The notes beneath the pieces were generated by a model. That model was not told the DNA's origin, did not search any database, and saw only the letters and a program-made list of their open reading frames with translations. A stretch of DNA of 64,000 nucleotides from Flagellimonas sp. HMM57. Lineage in GTDB: Bacteria > Bacteroidota > Bacteroidia > Flavobacteriales > Flavobacteriaceae. Positions 62,421-64,000 of the stretch are shown one piece after another; positions within the stretch are counted from its first letter, which is position 1; every line of letters begins with the position of its first letter. The position numbers were made by a program, and so were the translations under genes. The stretch is taken from the NCBI RefSeq assembly GCF_021390175.1, contig NZ_CP090004.1, positions 620,001 through 684,000 on the forward strand, in the 5' to 3' direction.

Positions 62421-64000
62421 TTAGTATCCAGGATTCTGCTCATAAAAATTCGGTAAATTGTCTATCTCCCGTTGCGGAAATGGAAGGTATTTTCGCTCGC
62501 TTGTGTAAAACAGACTGTTTTCATCAGAAAATTGCTGTAAGATATTGTCTGCTTCACCAAATCGAATCAAATCATATAAGCGTTGATTTTCGTAAACAAA
62601 CTCTACCCTTCGCTCTTCCAACAGGGCATCTTTTGTCAAGTTAACGACCTCCTCTAGACCTGCTCTTACCCTTACTTGATTGAATGCAGCAACGGCCCTG
62701 GGGTCTGTAGTACTTTCACCACCAGCTAAAATTGCCTCAGCATACAACAATAAAACATCGGCATATCTCAAAATAATCCAGTCGTTATCGCCTATTTCCC
62801 CGTCGGTAGGAAACTTATCATTAAACGTATCATTTGTGATAACACTTGGGTTATAGGACAATACTTGGATACTGGCAGGAAATCTTACGGGTTGCAGTTC
62901 TGGAGTCATCACTTCCAAAAAGTCAAGTGTCGCAATATTTACACCGTTTGAGGGCCCTTGCAGGGTCATGGCAAAACTATGCGATTCCGAATCGGTTTCA
63001 ACTTGATCGTCCAGACCACTATCACTCGTTACATAGTTATCACTACTGAACAAATCATAAGCAATAGAGAATACAATCTCATCGTTGATTTCCAATCCTG
63101 GATTGTTTGACCAACTACCATCTAAGACTATCTCGGATTCTGAAAAACCACCCGAAAACTCATTACCAAATATATTGCCATATAGTATGGATAAATTGGC
63201 ATTATACTCTGCATCTGTAAGTAAGTCAACACCAGGATCTAAAGGGTCTGGATTAAACACAAAGTTCTCTGCATCATCCCTTTCAACAAACAATAGGTCA
63301 TAATTGAAAGCTGCATTGTTTTCCACTACAGAGGCCAATAGTAATTCAGCCTCTACATAATTAGGATTTGGCTGACTGAGATAGGCTTTTGCCGCCATAC
63401 AGATTGCCGCACCTTCTGTAGGCCTGTACCTATTCTGTTCACCACCGTTAAGAAAAGCTATTGAAGTCCTAAAATCTTCGATAATTCTATCATAAACTTC
63501 AGCTTCTGGTAACTGAGGATAGTCCAAAGCCTCATCTTCGTTTATATCCAATACCTTATCAATAAAGGGAACATTTTGATAGGCCCTAACTAGATTAAAA
63601 TGACATAAAGCTCGCATAAAATAAGCTTCTCCAACAGTGAATTGTTGACTTTCTGGAGCTAAAAACCGGTTGTCAATAACTGTATTTGCATGCTTTATCG
63701 TAGCCATATTATTGGAATAATATGTAGCTACATCCCCATTGTTGACATCGACATTATATGACGCTATTAAAGGGAAGTTTCCATTTTCTGTATTTGCCCT
63801 AACGTTATCTGAACGAAGTTCGGTCAACAAAAATTCGTTGGCGGGCACTTTTTGATACGCATCCAACACCCCATTTGCCAACAATAGAAATCCATCATCA
63901 GTTTGAAGCAACTCTTCCAATGAGAGTGCCGTGGGGTTACTTAGGTCAAGTTCCTCTGCACAGCTTACAAACAAAGCAATCAAGGAAAAACAAACTACTA
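62421..64000 (-). CDS. SusD/RagB surface lipoprotein of the alginate locus (cut at the window edge)
   Basis: The frame remains open to the right edge (VVCFSLIALFVSC, a lipoprotein signal ending at the lipobox cysteine), so the true start lies beyond base 64000. The visible ~525 residues show SusD features: AYFMRALCHFNLVRAYQNVPFIDKVL (key residues RAL-HF-LVR-YG-like), a TPR-type helical scaffold, the LRYADVLLLYAEAI segment, LLEERRVEFVYENQRLYDLIRFG and the C-terminal FPQREIDNLPNFYEQNPGY. The partner SusC gene should lie just upstream of the window. It heads the visible minus-strand alginate operon. Confidence 0.93.
   Translation of the reverse strand, partial: VVCFSLIALFVSCAEELDLSNPTALSLEELLQTDDGFLLLANGVLDAYQKVPANEFLLTELRSDNVRANTENGNFPLIASYNVDVNNGDVATYYSNNMATIKHANTVIDNRFLAPESQQFTVGEAYFMRALCHFNLVRAYQNVPFIDKVLDINEDEALDYPQLPEAEVYDRIIEDFRTSIAFLNGGEQNRYRPTEGAAICMAAKAYLSQPNPNYVEAELLLASVVENNAAFNYDLLFVERDDAENFVFNPDPLDPGVDLLTDAEYNANLSILYGNIFGNEFSGGFSESEIVLDGSWSNNPGLEINDEIVFSIAYDLFSSDNYVTSDSGLDDQVETDSESHSFAMTLQGPSNGVNIATLDFLEVMTPELQPVRFPASIQVLSYNPSVITNDTFNDKFPTDGEIGDNDWIILRYADVLLLYAEAILAGGESTTDPRAVAAFNQVRVRAGLEEVVNLTKDALLEERRVEFVYENQRLYDLIRFGEADNILQQFSDENSLFYTSERKYLPFPQREIDNLPNFYEQNPGY

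Overview
The window is chromosomal DNA of a marine-type member of the Flavobacteriaceae (Bacteroidota). This follows from the paired SusC/SusD loci, PorT and the lipoprotein TamL, a short RpoD-type primary sigma factor, repeated TAnnTTTG (-7) promoter boxes without clear Shine-Dalgarno sites, AT-rich intergenic DNA, and a complete alginate-degradation cluster. I cannot name the genus. No tRNA, rRNA, CRISPR array, insertion sequence or prophage was seen.

Layout. 1-5.6 kb: DUF3667 protein, apaG, pruA, a GlxA-type regulator and a DJ-1-like protein fused to a metal-binding domain. 5.9-16.3 kb: a starch/maltodextrin utilization locus, with lacI and a SusA-like amylase on the minus strand and susC-susD-susE plus a lipoprotein alpha-amylase on the plus strand; the last gene carries a one-base frameshift. 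16.3-33.8 kb: core genes (rsmG, desaturase, aspartate aminotransferase, trkH-trkA, ubiE-porT, an rRNA-methyltransferase-like gene, tamL, fbaA-accD, rpsO, pnp, rpoD). 34-38.3 kb: a membrane AraC regulator followed by a tightly overlapped operon of a DJ-1-like lipoprotein, an NTF2-like protein and a serine-hydrolase-fold protein that has lost its catalytic residues. 38.4-43 kb: rpe-ypdA, then an ECF sigma / small membrane protein / CpxP-like cluster facing EF-hand and SCO genes. 43-50.9 kb: a FecI/FecR/TonB-receptor signalling system next to a transglutaminase-7TM protein, an ATP-grasp ligase and an outer-membrane barrel protein. 50.9-64 kb: the alginate locus on the minus strand (SusD, two surface glycan-binding lipoproteins, two PL7 lyases, GntR regulator, MFS transporter, SDR reductase, KDG kinase, KDPG aldolase, aldehyde dehydrogenase), cut by the window end inside SusD.

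How they work together. In the starch locus the surface proteins bind and cut starch, SusC/SusD import the oligosaccharides and the periplasmic amylase finishes them. In the alginate locus PL7 lyases cut alginate at the cell surface or in the periplasm, SusCD import oligomers, and MFS, SDR, KdgK and Eda bring the unsaturated uronate to pyruvate and glyceraldehyde-3-phosphate. A family of TGGTTA/TAACCA half-sites before gntR, kdgK, PL7 and, weakly, MFS suggests a GntR regulon.

The most notable discovery is a bipartite promoter-like motif, AGGGGTRGGGTA-N13-CTGTTCWM, found three times with an invariant 13-base spacer: before fecR, before the transglutaminase-7TM/ATP-grasp operon and before the outer-membrane barrel gene. 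It predicts that one ECF sigma factor runs all three units, joining a TonB receptor to an uncharacterised envelope peptide-modification system.
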